The notes: generated by a model from the sequence alone, not told the origin. A stretch of 64,000 nucleotides of DNA from Peptoniphilus grossensis ph5 (GCF_000311825.1 NZ_HE978567.1:226553-290552); one strand, 5' to 3'. Shown: positions 44,517 through 53,918, numbered from the stretch's first letter. Made by a program: numbers and translations.

Positions 44517-44639
44517 TTGCAGTAGCACGCAGCCAATCAAACTTTACCTTGCTCGTTTTCTTGGGAGCGCATTGCATAGGACATACATCTGCTTCTACTA
44601 CACTACTTAGCAACTCGTACAAGCAGTGCTACCGTCTCC
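44517..44639. repeat. Direct repeat R2, copy B
   Basis: This copy overlaps the last 33 bases of the serine recombinase gene and runs past its stop codon. It is the partner of 42353-42475. The ABC-F cassette lies between the two copies. Confidence 0.9.
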
Positions 44640-46391
44640 ACATGCGTTGTCTTTTGCTTGGGAACATAATTTTTTATCCTCGTCATTCTTGTAGGAGCAC
44701 AATTTATTAATGTAATTGTCTTTGGCATTTTTTCTTTTATCTTTGAAATTATTAGAATCTTGACTATCTTTAGCTCCTGTTTTGAAATAGAATGTCAAGT
44801 CATATGGATGGACTGTTCCGTCTTTGTCGATTCTGCCCACCACAACTTTATCAACTATGATTTCAAATACTGTTCTGTTAAATCCCTCTATAATTTCTTT
44901 GTTTTCTAAGAGCTTTTTAAATTGCTTTAGTCTTTCTTTAATAGAGTTTTCATCTTTTATTGTTAGCTCTAGGGTTTTCTTTTCATCAAGTAATTCTTCT
45001 TTTTGTTTTGTAAGTTTTTTATACTTTTTAGCATAAACTTCTTCGTCTATACTATCTTCTAAATGAAGATCAACTAACTTTCTTTCTTGACTAATGATTC
45101 TGTTTAATTGGTTATCTAACTTTTTCAAATCTTTGACTAAAGTATTATCATTTATTTCTTCTTCTACAATTTTTAAAAAGTCATCTATTACTGTTGAATC
45201 TGCATGACATAATTGCCTATAGCTTTCAACAAAAGCTTTTTCTATTGCTGTTTCTTGTATTCCTTTTGAATGAGGGCAATATTTTTTACCTTTTTTTGTT
45301 GACCTTACACATTGCCAGTTAATTTTTTTGTAAATTGAACTTGTGTGCCAAGTTCTTCTTGAAAGTATTTCTCCACAAAATCCACATTCCAGCAAACTTG
45401 AAAAAGCGTATTGTCTTGATAGTTTTTCTCTCTTTCTATCCTTGTTAGCAATGGTGTTTCTATTTTGTGCTCTCCTGAGTCTAATCTCTTGTGCCTTTTC
45501 AAAGTCTTCTCTTGATATAATTGGCTCGTGATGATTTTCAATGTGATATTTATCAGATTCACCAAAGTTTGCTAGTCTTCTTTTTGTTATGGGATCAACT
45601 GTAAAAGCTTTTCCCATTAGTATATCTCCAATATACTTTTCATTTTTAATTATTCCTAACACTGTAGTATCAGACCATTTTGTTTTACCTCTAGGGGTGA
45701 GATATCCTTGTTCTTCTAGTTCCCTACCAATGACCGAACCACCATTGCCTTCTAAATATCTTTTAAAGATATATCTAACAATTTTGGCTTCTTCTTCATT
45801 TATAGAGATGCTTTTTGTTGTAGGGTCATAATCGTAGCCAAGGCAACCTTGAAAACCAATAAGCTCCCCCTTTTCCATTTTCATTTTCAGTCCTTTTTTT
45901 ACATGGGCTGAGGTATTTTCTACTTCTTGTTGAGCTACTGAACTTAATATTGTTAATAATAGCTCTCCATCCATTGTCAAAGTATCTATATTTTCTTCTT
46001 CAAATACTACACCAACATTGTTTTCCTTTAATAGCCTTACATACTTTAAGGTATCTAATGTATTTCTTGCAAATCTTGATATAGATTTAGTAATTATCAT
46101 GTCTATATCTCCATTTTGGCAATCACTTATTAGCCTCATGAAATCTGCTCTTTTAGTAGCAGTTGTTCCTGTGGTTGCTTCATCTGCATATATACCAGCC
46201 AGAGTCCAGTTCTTATTATTTTTTATTAGATTTGTATAATAATCAACTTGCGATTTATATGATTCAAGTTGATCTTTACTATCTGTACTTACTCGACAAT
46301 ATGCTGCAACACATTTTAGATCTAAATGTAGTGCATTCCTATTTCTTGCTCCTGTATTTGAAGCTTTTATTACTTTTACTTTAGTATTCAT
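44607..46391 (-). CDS. Large serine recombinase of an integrative element
   Basis: A 594-residue recombinase. The resolvase domain has the catalytic serine in YCRVST (Ser35) and the SRFARN arginine motif. A recombinase domain follows (about 170-300), then a zinc ribbon (CGFCG...CVRSTKKGKKYCPHS, about 355-400), a coiled coil (about 430-510) and a cysteine-containing tail. This is the TnpX/TndX-type architecture that excises and integrates conjugative or mobilisable elements. GGAGG precedes ATG. Its last eleven codons lie inside repeat R2, so the C-terminus (ending ACGDGSTACTSC) is partly encoded by the repeat. The attachment site is expected nearby. Confidence 0.92.
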   Translation of the reverse strand: MNTKVKVIKASNTGARNRNALHLDLKCVAAYCRVSTDSKDQLESYKSQVDYYTNLIKNNKNWTLAGIYADEATTGTTATKRADFMRLISDCQNGDIDMIITKSISRFARNTLDTLKYVRLLKENNVGVVFEEENIDTLTMDGELLLTILSSVAQQEVENTSAHVKKGLKMKMEKGELIGFQGCLGYDYDPTTKSISINEEEAKIVRYIFKRYLEGNGGSVIGRELEEQGYLTPRGKTKWSDTTVLGIIKNEKYIGDILMGKAFTVDPITKRRLANFGESDKYHIENHHEPIISREDFEKAQEIRLRRAQNRNTIANKDRKREKLSRQYAFSSLLECGFCGEILSRRTWHTSSIYKKINWQCVRSTKKGKKYCPHSKGIQETAIEKAFVESYRQLCHADSTVIDDFLKIVEEEINDNTLVKDLKKLDNQLNRIISQERKLVDLHLEDSIDEEVYAKKYKKLTKQKEELLDEKKTLELTIKDENSIKERLKQFKKLLENKEIIEGFNRTVFEIIVDKVVVGRIDKDGTVHPYDLTFYFKTGAKDSQDSNNFKDKRKNAKDNYINKLCSYKNDEDKKLCSQAKDNACGDGSTACTSC

Positions 46392-46447
46392 TTTACCTCC
46401 TTCCCATTTTTTATCTTTCTACAGTGTAGATTATATCACAAGATTAA

Positions 46448-46585
46448 CTACTTTCTATCCATCTTCTTATAATCATTTTCTAACCTATTCTTAATTTTTG
46501 TATATTCCTTATCATTAATTAATCTAAGATCATAAAGCCTACATAACATAGCAACTCTCATACTATAAATCTTTATTGCTTGCAT
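46448..46585 (-). CDS. Small SHOCT-like protein upstream of the recombinase
   Basis: A 45-residue peptide starting at ATG 46585 behind GGAGGTTAAA. The segment LYDLRLINDKEYTKIKNRLEN resembles the SHOCT motif (short C-terminal helix pair). Similar tiny genes are often found directly before serine recombinases of this type. It ends 56 bases before the recombinase start and is probably co-transcribed. It may be a directionality or accessory factor, which is inference only. Confidence 0.7.
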   Translation of the reverse strand: MQAIKIYSMRVAMLCRLYDLRLINDKEYTKIKNRLENDYKKMDRK

Positions 46586-46638
46586 TTTAACCTCCTATGT
46601 AAGTTATTTTTTTACCTTGATAAGTGGATTAAATTTGA

Positions 46639-46668
46639 AATATACTAATCTCACATAATCAATTTCAA
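46639..46668 (-). promoter_or_regulatory. Promoter of the recombinase transcript
   Basis: On the minus strand TTGAAA (46663-46668) and TATATT (46639-46644) are 18 bases apart, upstream of the small SHOCT-like gene. Confidence 0.45.
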
Positions 46669-46749
46669 GAATCTTCACACTTCAAAGTATTTGGATTTTT
46701 ATAGAAAGATGACAAAATACCCCTCACTTTATATAGTGAAATTTGCCCT

Positions 46750-46769
46750 CTTTGGTAACCAAAGTTTTT
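46750..46769 (+). terminator. Palindrome with T run
   Basis: CTTTGGT and ACCAAAG (46750-46756, 46758-46764) are perfect complements with one base between, followed by five T residues on the plus strand. No plus-strand gene feeds it. It may instead be an operator near the recombinase promoter. Confidence 0.4.
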
Positions 46770-46812
46770 ATTTTTTATAGTATTTTTGAGTTTTAATGAT
46801 TAATTTGAGCAT

Positions 46813-46851
46813 AAAAAAAAGAGGACTTATGCTGTTAGGCATAAATCCTCT
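46813..46851 (-). terminator. Terminator of the ECF/exporter operon
   Basis: A 13-bp stem, 46820-46832 with 46839-46851, has one G-U pair. Eight T residues follow on the minus strand. It lies downstream of the EcfA gene. Confidence 0.85.
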
Positions 46852-46973
46852 AACACGAAAAAATATTATAAAATTTATTTTATGGAATATTATAAAAAAT
46901 ACTATTTACAACTTCTCGTTTTTTTTGCGTTTTTATCATATGTCCCTCTTGTAATTCACTAATGTATACTTTT

Positions 46974-48365
46974 TTATAAATAAGTAAAATCAATCACTTT
47001 ATCACAAACTGACTCTAAAAACTCAACATCATGGGATATTATTAAGATTAGCTTATCTTCTTCCTTTACTTTTTTTATGTTTTTAGCTACTATTTTCATA
47101 TTTCTATAGTCCAATCCACTGGTTGGCTCATCAAAAAATAGAATTTTCTTGTCGGATAGTAAAGCGGATAAGATAATTACTCTCTGTTTTTGTCCTCCCG
47201 ACAAGGTGTGAGGATTCCTATCACTGATATTTTTTAACTCCATATCTTTTAGCCAAGTATCTAAAGCATTATCATCTTTAATGTTTGATGTTAATACTAT
47301 TTCATCTTTAACACTGTCTGTGAATAACTGACAGTTCACTTCCTGCATAATAAGCAGACTCTCATTTAACCTGCTTTTTGTTTTGAAATTCTCATCCTCT
47401 TTTAAAATTTTCCCTTTATTTTCTTTGTATAAGCCACATATGATTTTTGCTAGCGTAGACTTTCCAATTCCATTTTCTCCAACTATTCCAATAATATTCC
47501 CATAGCAAAATTTAAGATCCATGATGGACAAAATTGTTCTGGTATTTCTTTTGAATATCAGATTTTTTAATTCTAATAAAGCCCCTTTATTTAAATTTTC
47601 AAAATCATCAAATCCTTCAATAGCTTTATAATCAGAATGCCTAAGTCCCGTTCTCATTCGTTCATCTTCACTTAGATTTTCAATTTCGTCCATACTATAT
47701 TCTCTGATGATTTTTCCATCCTCTAAGTATATTGCTCTATCAACAAGGTCTTTTAAATACCATAATCTGTGTTCTGCAATAATGATAGTTTTTCCTAAAG
47801 ATTTAAGCTTTTTTATTGTGAGTGATAGTTCTTCCATTGACTTTATATCTAAGCTTGAAGACGGTTCGTCAAGAATAAATATCTCAGGGTTTAATGCGTA
47901 AATGCTTGCTATAGCAATCTTCTGCTTTTCTCCTCCAGAAAGATTGAATATATTTTTATTCATCAAGTTTTCAAGATGAAGCTCTTTTTCAACTTCTTCA
48001 ATCCTTTTGTTAATTACTTCTCTTTCTATTCCATAATTTTCTAAACCAAAAGCGATTTCATCGGTTGTATTGGTTGTATAAAATTGTGTTTTAGGATTTT
48101 GAAAAACCGAGCCTACATTATTAGATAATTTATAAATTGGTGTGGTAAATGTATTCATACCATTGACCATAACACTGCCAGAAATGTCCCCATCATAAAA
48201 CTCAGGTATTATACCGTTCATAAGCTTTAATAGAGTCGACTTTCCGCAACCGCTCCTACCACATAGAAGAATGCATTCCCCTTTTTTTATATTTAAATTA
48301 ATTCCTTTTAATGAGTAATTAGCTCCTCCCTTGTATTTAAAACTTAATTCTCTAATTTCAATCAT
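46974..48365 (-). CDS. ECF transporter ATPase, two domains in one chain
   Basis: A 463-residue protein with two complete ATPase halves. Half one has GRSGCGKST and LSGGEKQK. Half two has GENGIGKST and LSGGQKQR. This is the fused form of EcfA1 and EcfA2, which power energy-coupling-factor importers. The ATG at 48365 overlaps the EcfT stop in an ATGA, which fixes the start. It is the last gene of a five-gene transport operon with EcfT, an S component and two exporter-fold ABC proteins. The imported substrate is set by the S component. Confidence 0.9.
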   Translation of the reverse strand: MIEIRELSFKYKGGANYSLKGINLNIKKGECILLCGRSGCGKSTLLKLMNGIIPEFYDGDISGSVMVNGMNTFTTPIYKLSNNVGSVFQNPKTQFYTTNTTDEIAFGLENYGIEREVINKRIEEVEKELHLENLMNKNIFNLSGGEKQKIAIASIYALNPEIFILDEPSSSLDIKSMEELSLTIKKLKSLGKTIIIAEHRLWYLKDLVDRAIYLEDGKIIREYSMDEIENLSEDERMRTGLRHSDYKAIEGFDDFENLNKGALLELKNLIFKRNTRTILSIMDLKFCYGNIIGIVGENGIGKSTLAKIICGLYKENKGKILKEDENFKTKSRLNESLLIMQEVNCQLFTDSVKDEIVLTSNIKDDNALDTWLKDMELKNISDRNPHTLSGGQKQRVIILSALLSDKKILFFDEPTSGLDYRNMKIVAKNIKKVKEEDKLILIISHDVEFLESVCDKVIDFTYL

Positions 48366-49090
48366 AAGTCCCACCCTGATACTTTCATAAATAATACTAT
48401 TGATAAAATTAAAATCATAAGAATTAGAACACCAATATCATTTTTTCTAAACTTAATTAGGTGTCTACTTGTTTTTTGAACAGGAGCATCAAGTCCCCTT
48501 ATAATGGCTGATTGGGACAGCTCATCCCCAATTTCTATCACACTTACGAACAATGGCACAAAAAAATATTCCATAATTAATGTTGGTCTTCTTGTTAAAT
48601 TGATTAAGTTAAAATTAATTCCTCGAGTTTTCATCGCCATATTTATATGACTCCATTCGTCTTTAATAGTAGGCAAACATCTAAATATTACAGAAATCAT
48701 TATGAGTGAGTCTTTTGAAAGTTTTAATTTTTGTAAAGTTGCTACTGCACTGGAAACTGATGTAGAATTTAAAATCCATTTACCCACGATAATACATGGC
48801 AAAAATTTTCTTCCAATTGCCAACATAAATAAAATTAAATTCAAAAGAAAATTCATACTAAAATAGGCTAAAGATTTTTCCAATACTACACTTATTACAA
48901 AAAATAAAATATACCTTATAGCGGATTTTTTATAACCATCGCTAATAATAATGACAAGGAAAAATAATGTAATAAGGCTTTGATAGATCCAATCAAACCC
49001 TAAAAAAATTAAAATATTCGCACCTATAAGCAAGATAAGTTTTGTTCTGAGGTCATATTTTAACCCCAGAACAAACTTTGAATTTTCCAT
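48362..49090 (-). CDS. ECF transporter transmembrane component EcfT
   Basis: A 242-residue membrane protein with about five segments. It matches the EcfT/CbiQ family, with the cytoplasmic coupling block around MAMKTRGINFNLINLTRRP, where the Ala-Arg-Gly type signature is present as TRGI. A second such block is SAIIRGLDAP. It couples the ATPase to the S component. Start and stop overlap both neighbours (TAATG and ATGA), so the three ECF genes are tightly coupled. Confidence 0.88.
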   Translation of the reverse strand: MENSKFVLGLKYDLRTKLILLIGANILIFLGFDWIYQSLITLFFLVIIISDGYKKSAIRYILFFVISVVLEKSLAYFSMNFLLNLILFMLAIGRKFLPCIIVGKWILNSTSVSSAVATLQKLKLSKDSLIMISVIFRCLPTIKDEWSHINMAMKTRGINFNLINLTRRPTLIMEYFFVPLFVSVIEIGDELSQSAIIRGLDAPVQKTSRHLIKFRKNDIGVLILMILILSIVLFMKVSGWDL

Positions 49091-49680
49091 TATAAAACTC
49101 CTGCTGATTCCAACTTTTTATTTAGTATTTTTTTTGTAAAATAAGAACCAATCAAAGAGAATATAAATGTTCCTATAATCATAACTGGTAACATCCATAT
49201 TGGTGTCCATGCTCTTACTGTGTTACAAAAGCTTTGATCTAAGCCACCTTTTATTACACTTTCAAAAAATGCTTCTCTCATAAGCCAAATTGGTAAGAAT
49301 CCTCCAAATAAGTTTAGAGAAAAAAACATATGACTAATTGTATTTTTCTTAAAGTCTGTATAATTTCCACCTTTTGCTATGAACATAGCAATTATTCCAG
49401 CAGGCACTGCCACTAATGGCGCAATTGGAATATGTCCAGTTGCAACTAATAAAATACTTGGTAATATAGCTGCGATTATAATAGCAGTAGCTGACTTTGT
49501 CTTTGCAAGAAGCATATGATAGGTTGGTGCAGCAAGTAGTGCTACAAGCATAGGCATTAGTAAAAATAAAACAGGGACAGGCATAGATATTGCCCCAATT
49601 ACTAAATATGTTACAAAGTAAAGTGCAATTAAAACACCGGCTGTAACTGCGTTTTTTGATGATTTCTTTTGTGTTTTCAT
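49090..49680 (-). CDS. ECF S component of the MptD (Trep_Strep) type
   Basis: A 196-residue protein with five or six membrane segments. The pattern around YLVIGAISMPVPVLFLLMPMLVALLAAPTYHMLLAKTKS and the IPIAPLVAVPAGIIAM block fit the MptD/Trep_Strep group of substrate-binding S components. The substrate of this group is not firmly known. As I recall, similar proteins lie next to YbtPQ-like genes in streptococcal siderophore loci. It follows the two exporter-fold genes by 25 bases and begins the ECF set. AAAGGAGG precedes ATG. Confidence 0.78.
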   Translation of the reverse strand: MKTQKKSSKNAVTAGVLIALYFVTYLVIGAISMPVPVLFLLMPMLVALLAAPTYHMLLAKTKSATAIIIAAILPSILLVATGHIPIAPLVAVPAGIIAMFIAKGGNYTDFKKNTISHMFFSLNLFGGFLPIWLMREAFFESVIKGGLDQSFCNTVRAWTPIWMLPVMIIGTFIFSLIGSYFTKKILNKKLESAGVL

Positions 49681-49705
49681 AAGTTTCCTCCTTTAAAATT
49701 GAGTG

Positions 49706-51430
49706 TTATTGTACAATCTTCCATTCTTTAGACTTTTCTTGATAATTCCATAAGTCTTTATATAGTCCTTCATTTTTTATAAGTTCTTCATGCTTCCCAA
49801 CTTCCTCTACCTTTCCTTTGTTTAAAACAACAATTTTATCAGCTCCCATTACGCTCCTTAATTTATGAGCTACAACCACAACTGTTTTATTTTTAATTAA
49901 ATTTGATATTGCTTCCTGTATAATAAGTTCATTTTCAGGATCAAGTGAAGATGTTGCTTCATCAAGTAGTATTATTGGTGCATTTTTTAATATTGCTCTC
50001 GCTATTGATATTCTTTGTTTCTCACCTCCAGACAGAGTCGCTCCTCCTTGTCCAATCATAGTGTCAAATCCATCATCTTTTTTGACTATAAAGTCATAAG
50101 CTCCTGCCATTTTTGCAGCATTCATGATTTCATCTTTACTTGCATCTTCATTTCCAAATTTTATATTGTTATAAATTGTGTCTTTAAAAAGATACACATC
50201 TTGAAAAACAACAGAAAATTTATCCATTAATTTATCAGGGTCGGCTGTTAGCAAATCTACTCCACCAATTTTAATTGTCCCTTCATTAGGATCATAAAAT
50301 CTGGAAATTAATTTAATTAGTGTAGATTTTCCAGAGCCAGAGTAACCAACAAAAGCAGTTAATTCATTTTCATTAATGTCTAATGAAACATTATCGATAA
50401 CCTTAGATTCCTTGTAAGAAAATGAAACATCGTGGATTTCAATTTTGTTGCTTTCGTTTACATCGGAATTTCCTGACATAGGTTTAGCGTTAAGTAAGTT
50501 AATGATTCTCTCTCCTGAAACTGATGCCATTTGTAGACCTGTATAATTTACAAGTGCAAGCTCCAAGGGGTCAAAAATCCTTGTGCCTACAAATAAGAAC
50601 ATTAAAAATGTATCAATTTCCAAAGATCCATTTATAAATAAATAGGAACCAACTAAACTCATCAAAGGAAGTCCTATTCTTAAAATCATACTTGCTATGG
50701 TAGTTAATGAACCAAATCCTTTCTCACTCTTAATATTTGCATCTCTCGAGTCATCTATATCTTCTTCAAGCTTTGTTAATGTATCATCTAAGCTGTTATA
50801 AGCTTTCAGAGTCTTAATAGCATCCAAATATTCGTTTATATCTTCTTCCTCTTTTATCCTCATTTTCTTTGTTTTCAAATAAATTTTTTTCTGAAAGTTT
50901 TGCATGAGTGTAAGAAGTAGAACAGAAATCGGCAATCCAATAAGTGTTGCTATTCCCATTTTTACATTAATTATCAAAAATAATATTGAGCAAAGAACCG
51001 CTACACATATTCCACTGAAAAATTGAGGTAATTGATGAGTTACTGCCGTTTCAACTTTGAAAAAATCATTCATTAATGTATCTAAGATTTCTGCTGAGCT
51101 TTTCCCTGAAATATAACCTATCGGCAGTTTTCTTATGTGGTCTGCAAGCTCTATTCTTCCATCTGCACTTGTCTTGTATCCAAGTTCATAGGTATATTTT
51201 GTGGCTAAATTTTCCAATAAGAATGTTATTAAGAAAAATATTGCCATTATCCCAAAATACTTCCATAATAGGCTCGTATTTATACTATCTGCACTTCTAT
51301 TCAAAAATAGTATTTCTACAATTTTTGCCAAAGCAATAAATGGTATAAGGTTTGAAATAGATGCCAAAACATTTAAGATAATGGATTTTCTTATATTATT
51401 CATCTTTCCTAAAGTAATATTTCTTATCAT
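49706..51430 (-). CDS. Exporter-fold ABC half-transporter (YbtQ-like)
   Basis: A 574-residue protein with six membrane segments followed by an ATPase domain (GYSGSGKST Walker A, TLSGGEKQR signature, LLDEATSSLDPENE Walker B). It overlaps the upstream half-transporter by four bases (ATGA), so the two probably form a heterodimer. By fold it is an exporter, but the YbtP/YbtQ pair of yersiniabactin systems has the same fold and imports the iron-siderophore. The link to an ECF importer in one operon favours import here. The substrate is inferred. Confidence 0.85.
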   Translation of the reverse strand: MIRNITLGKMNNIRKSIILNVLASISNLIPFIALAKIVEILFLNRSADSINTSLLWKYFGIMAIFFLITFLLENLATKYTYELGYKTSADGRIELADHIRKLPIGYISGKSSAEILDTLMNDFFKVETAVTHQLPQFFSGICVAVLCSILFLIINVKMGIATLIGLPISVLLLTLMQNFQKKIYLKTKKMRIKEEEDINEYLDAIKTLKAYNSLDDTLTKLEEDIDDSRDANIKSEKGFGSLTTIASMILRIGLPLMSLVGSYLFINGSLEIDTFLMFLFVGTRIFDPLELALVNYTGLQMASVSGERIINLLNAKPMSGNSDVNESNKIEIHDVSFSYKESKVIDNVSLDINENELTAFVGYSGSGKSTLIKLISRFYDPNEGTIKIGGVDLLTADPDKLMDKFSVVFQDVYLFKDTIYNNIKFGNEDASKDEIMNAAKMAGAYDFIVKKDDGFDTMIGQGGATLSGGEKQRISIARAILKNAPIILLDEATSSLDPENELIIQEAISNLIKNKTVVVVAHKLRSVMGADKIVVLNKGKVEEVGKHEELIKNEGLYKDLWNYQEKSKEWKIVQ

Positions 51431-53196
51431 TCATTCTCACTCCCTTCTATATCCATTTGCCAAACATTAGTCTTCTTAAAAATATCAAAAAGTCGCTTAT
51501 ATATTCCTTCTGCAACGATTAAATCTTCATGCTTACCTCTTTCTGCAATTTTTCCATCAGATATTACTAAAATTTGATTTGCATGCTCTATGGTATTTAA
51601 CCTATGAGCAATCATGATAACTGTCTTATCTTTAACCAATTCAGACAAAGCTTCCTGCATAAGATATTCATTTTCAGAATCAGCAAAACTTGTTGCTTCG
51701 TCTAATACTAATATTGGTGCGTCCTTTAAAATCGCTCTTGCTACGGCAATACGTTGTTTCTCTCCTCCAGATAAATAAGTCCCTTTACCCAAAACAGTGT
51801 CATATCCATTAGGAAGTTTTTCAATAAAATCATGACATCTTGCTTTTTTACAGGCTTTTATAACATCTTCTTTTGTAGAACCTGTCTTTGCCATAGCAAC
51901 ATTATTGAAGACTGTATCTGTGATAAGATCACTGTCTTGAAAAACAAATGCTATCCTCTCCATTAAGGCGTTCATCGGAATGTTTTTTATGTTAACTCCA
52001 CCAATTTTAATAGAGCCTTCTGAAGGATCGTAAAATCTGGGTATTAGCGTTCCAATGGTAGATTTGCCTGCTCCCGAATAGCCAACTAATGCTGTAACTT
52101 CTCCTTGTTTAGCACAGAAGCTTATATTCTTTAAAACCTCTTCATTTCCATAAGAAAAGCTTACACTCTCAAATTCAAGATCATGACCTTTTATCTCTTC
52201 CTCACTATTTTCAATTGCCAATTCTTTTTCATCTATAATTTCATAGATCCTCAAAACAACTTCATTTAGTAAATTCATCCCTTCTGCAAAATCTCTGAGT
52301 TTTAATGCAGGTACACTAATAGCAGGTGCAAGAATCAAATAGAAAATAAATACTGTAGCAAAATCCAAATTATTATTTCGTGACATTAAAAGTATTCCTA
52401 CTGGAACTATGAATGTAGCAACAGATAGAATAAACATTCTAAATGAGACAAATCCCGGTCTTATCATTGATGTCATCGAACTTGTAAAGTCTCTATATTC
52501 TCCTACTGACTCTGAAAAAGTTTTAAATGATTTTGCTCCTGTTCCAAAGATTTTCACTTCCGGCATACCTTTAACATATTCAGTAGTTGCTGAATTAATT
52601 TGATCCAGAATCGCAAAGTTTTTCTCAAGTCCACCCGACTTTATAATCTTTGCCATGATTGCAATCTGAATTCCTAAACCAACAAATATAATTAACACAG
52701 TCGTAAGACCTAATATTAAATTTATCTTCAACATAACAATTATCATTGCTAAAATTAGTGCTAAAGTTGAAATTAAATTTGGTAATTGATGAGAAAAATA
52801 TCCCTCAATTTGATTCATGTCCGATCCTAATACTTGCCTTATTTTTGACTTGTTGTCTCCGGTAAAAAACCCTAAAGGAAGATTCCCAATATGAAATAAT
52901 ATCTTCTTTTTTAAGTTAGCTATTAAAACATATGAAAACTTATGGCATAAAATACCGCCAATGTAAGTTAAGCAATATGACAATACCACTGCTGCAAGTC
53001 CATAGATGCAAAACTGTATTGTACTTTGTTCTAATTTCCCATATAAAAATAGGGATTTTATAACTTTGTATATCACCAAAATTGGACAAATACTTAATAG
53101 CATACCAAGACTAACAAATAATATCCCTCCTACAAGTTGTCCTTTTTTTATTTCACTGTAGGAAATAATATCTTTGATTGATTTCTTCTTTTTCAT
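51427..53196 (-). CDS. Exporter-fold ABC half-transporter (YbtP-like)
   Basis: A 589-residue protein with six membrane segments and a complete ATPase domain (GYSGAGKST, YLSGGEKQR, LVLDEATSFADSENE). The residue after the Walker B acid is in place, so it can hydrolyse ATP. AAGGAGG precedes ATG. It is the first gene of the operon. A perfect TetR-type palindrome at 53217-53230 lies 20 bases before its start. Its partner is the next gene. Confidence 0.85.
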   Translation of the reverse strand: MKKKKSIKDIISYSEIKKGQLVGGILFVSLGMLLSICPILVIYKVIKSLFLYGKLEQSTIQFCIYGLAAVVLSYCLTYIGGILCHKFSYVLIANLKKKILFHIGNLPLGFFTGDNKSKIRQVLGSDMNQIEGYFSHQLPNLISTLALILAMIIVMLKINLILGLTTVLIIFVGLGIQIAIMAKIIKSGGLEKNFAILDQINSATTEYVKGMPEVKIFGTGAKSFKTFSESVGEYRDFTSSMTSMIRPGFVSFRMFILSVATFIVPVGILLMSRNNNLDFATVFIFYLILAPAISVPALKLRDFAEGMNLLNEVVLRIYEIIDEKELAIENSEEEIKGHDLEFESVSFSYGNEEVLKNISFCAKQGEVTALVGYSGAGKSTIGTLIPRFYDPSEGSIKIGGVNIKNIPMNALMERIAFVFQDSDLITDTVFNNVAMAKTGSTKEDVIKACKKARCHDFIEKLPNGYDTVLGKGTYLSGGEKQRIAVARAILKDAPILVLDEATSFADSENEYLMQEALSELVKDKTVIMIAHRLNTIEHANQILVISDGKIAERGKHEDLIVAEGIYKRLFDIFKKTNVWQMDIEGSENE

Positions 53197-53216
53197 CTAA
53201 AACATACCTCCTTACC

Positions 53217-53230
53217 GAACGAGTTCGTTC
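53217..53230. promoter_or_regulatory. TetR-type operator before the exporter/ECF operon
   Basis: GAACGAGTTCGTTC is a perfect 6-2-6 palindrome in the leader of the YbtP-like gene. A related, imperfect block (CGACACTCGTTC, 53938-53949) lies upstream of the TetR gene itself. The two are likely targets of the TetR protein encoded between them. Confidence 0.65.
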
Positions 53231-53303
53231 ATTTGCCTTAAAACTAATACAAGGAAAACACCATTGATGTTTCCCTTGTAAAATACTTATATTTTATTTT
53301 TCT

Positions 53304-53918
53304 CTACTGAGGTCTTTGAAATAGTTCGCTTATTATTCCAAAGGCTTCACTTGAATTTGTTTTGTTTTCTCCCTTAATAATATAGTCATTATATATTGTT
53401 CCAACAGCTCCGTATAAAATAAAAGCTGCAAAACTTCTCACATTTTCTCTGTTTATTCCCATATTATTTTCTATTTTTTTATTTTCAATTCCTTCAATTA
53501 TAAACTCTGAATAGACATCTATAAATTTTCCAATGTAATGAATTAATTCCCATAGCCTGTAAGAGTTATCTGTAATTGAATTCTCTTTCGAAAAATTATA
53601 TCTTGTTGTAAATTGACCGATATCTTTTACTATAAGTTCTCTTACAATTTTTATTCTTTCTTCGTAATCCATTTCCTTATTTTGAAGTATATCCAACTTA
53701 TTTTTTAGTTTTTCTTCAAAATATGTTTCCATACAAGCCAAAAAAATATCTTCTTTTGATTTGAAGTAATAATAAAACATTCCAGGTGCACCGTTAACTT
53801 CTGCGAGAATATCTCGCACAGAAACTTTTTCATACCCATACTTTTCAAAAAGTCTGGATGCTATATTTATAAGCTCCTGTTTTCTTTCTTCTGGATCTTT
53901 TACATTTCTCTTTGCCAA
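53304..53918 (-). CDS. TetR-family repressor of the exporter/ECF operon
   Basis: A 204-residue regulator. The N-terminal helix-turn-helix (residues 10-57, with SVRDILAEVNGAPGMFYYYFKSKEDIFLA) is typical of TetR, followed by a helical ligand domain. The start is TTG at 53918 behind GGTGGTGAGATT. It is transcribed ahead of, and in the same direction as, the exporter/ECF operon. Palindromic sites lie in front of both. The ligand is unknown; in metal or siderophore systems it could be the cargo itself. Confidence 0.9.
   Translation of the reverse strand: MAKRNVKDPEERKQELINIASRLFEKYGYEKVSVRDILAEVNGAPGMFYYYFKSKEDIFLACMETYFEEKLKNKLDILQNKEMDYEERIKIVRELIVKDIGQFTTRYNFSKENSITDNSYRLWELIHYIGKFIDVYSEFIIEGIENKKIENNMGINRENVRSFAAFILYGAVGTIYNDYIIKGENKTNSSEAFGIISELFQRPQ

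Larger units (their letters stand above)
46586..46973. other. Control region between recombinase and ECF operon
   Basis: It has no gene. It holds the promoter of the small gene, a plus-strand hairpin and the terminator of the ECF operon, each listed separately. Confidence 0.55.
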
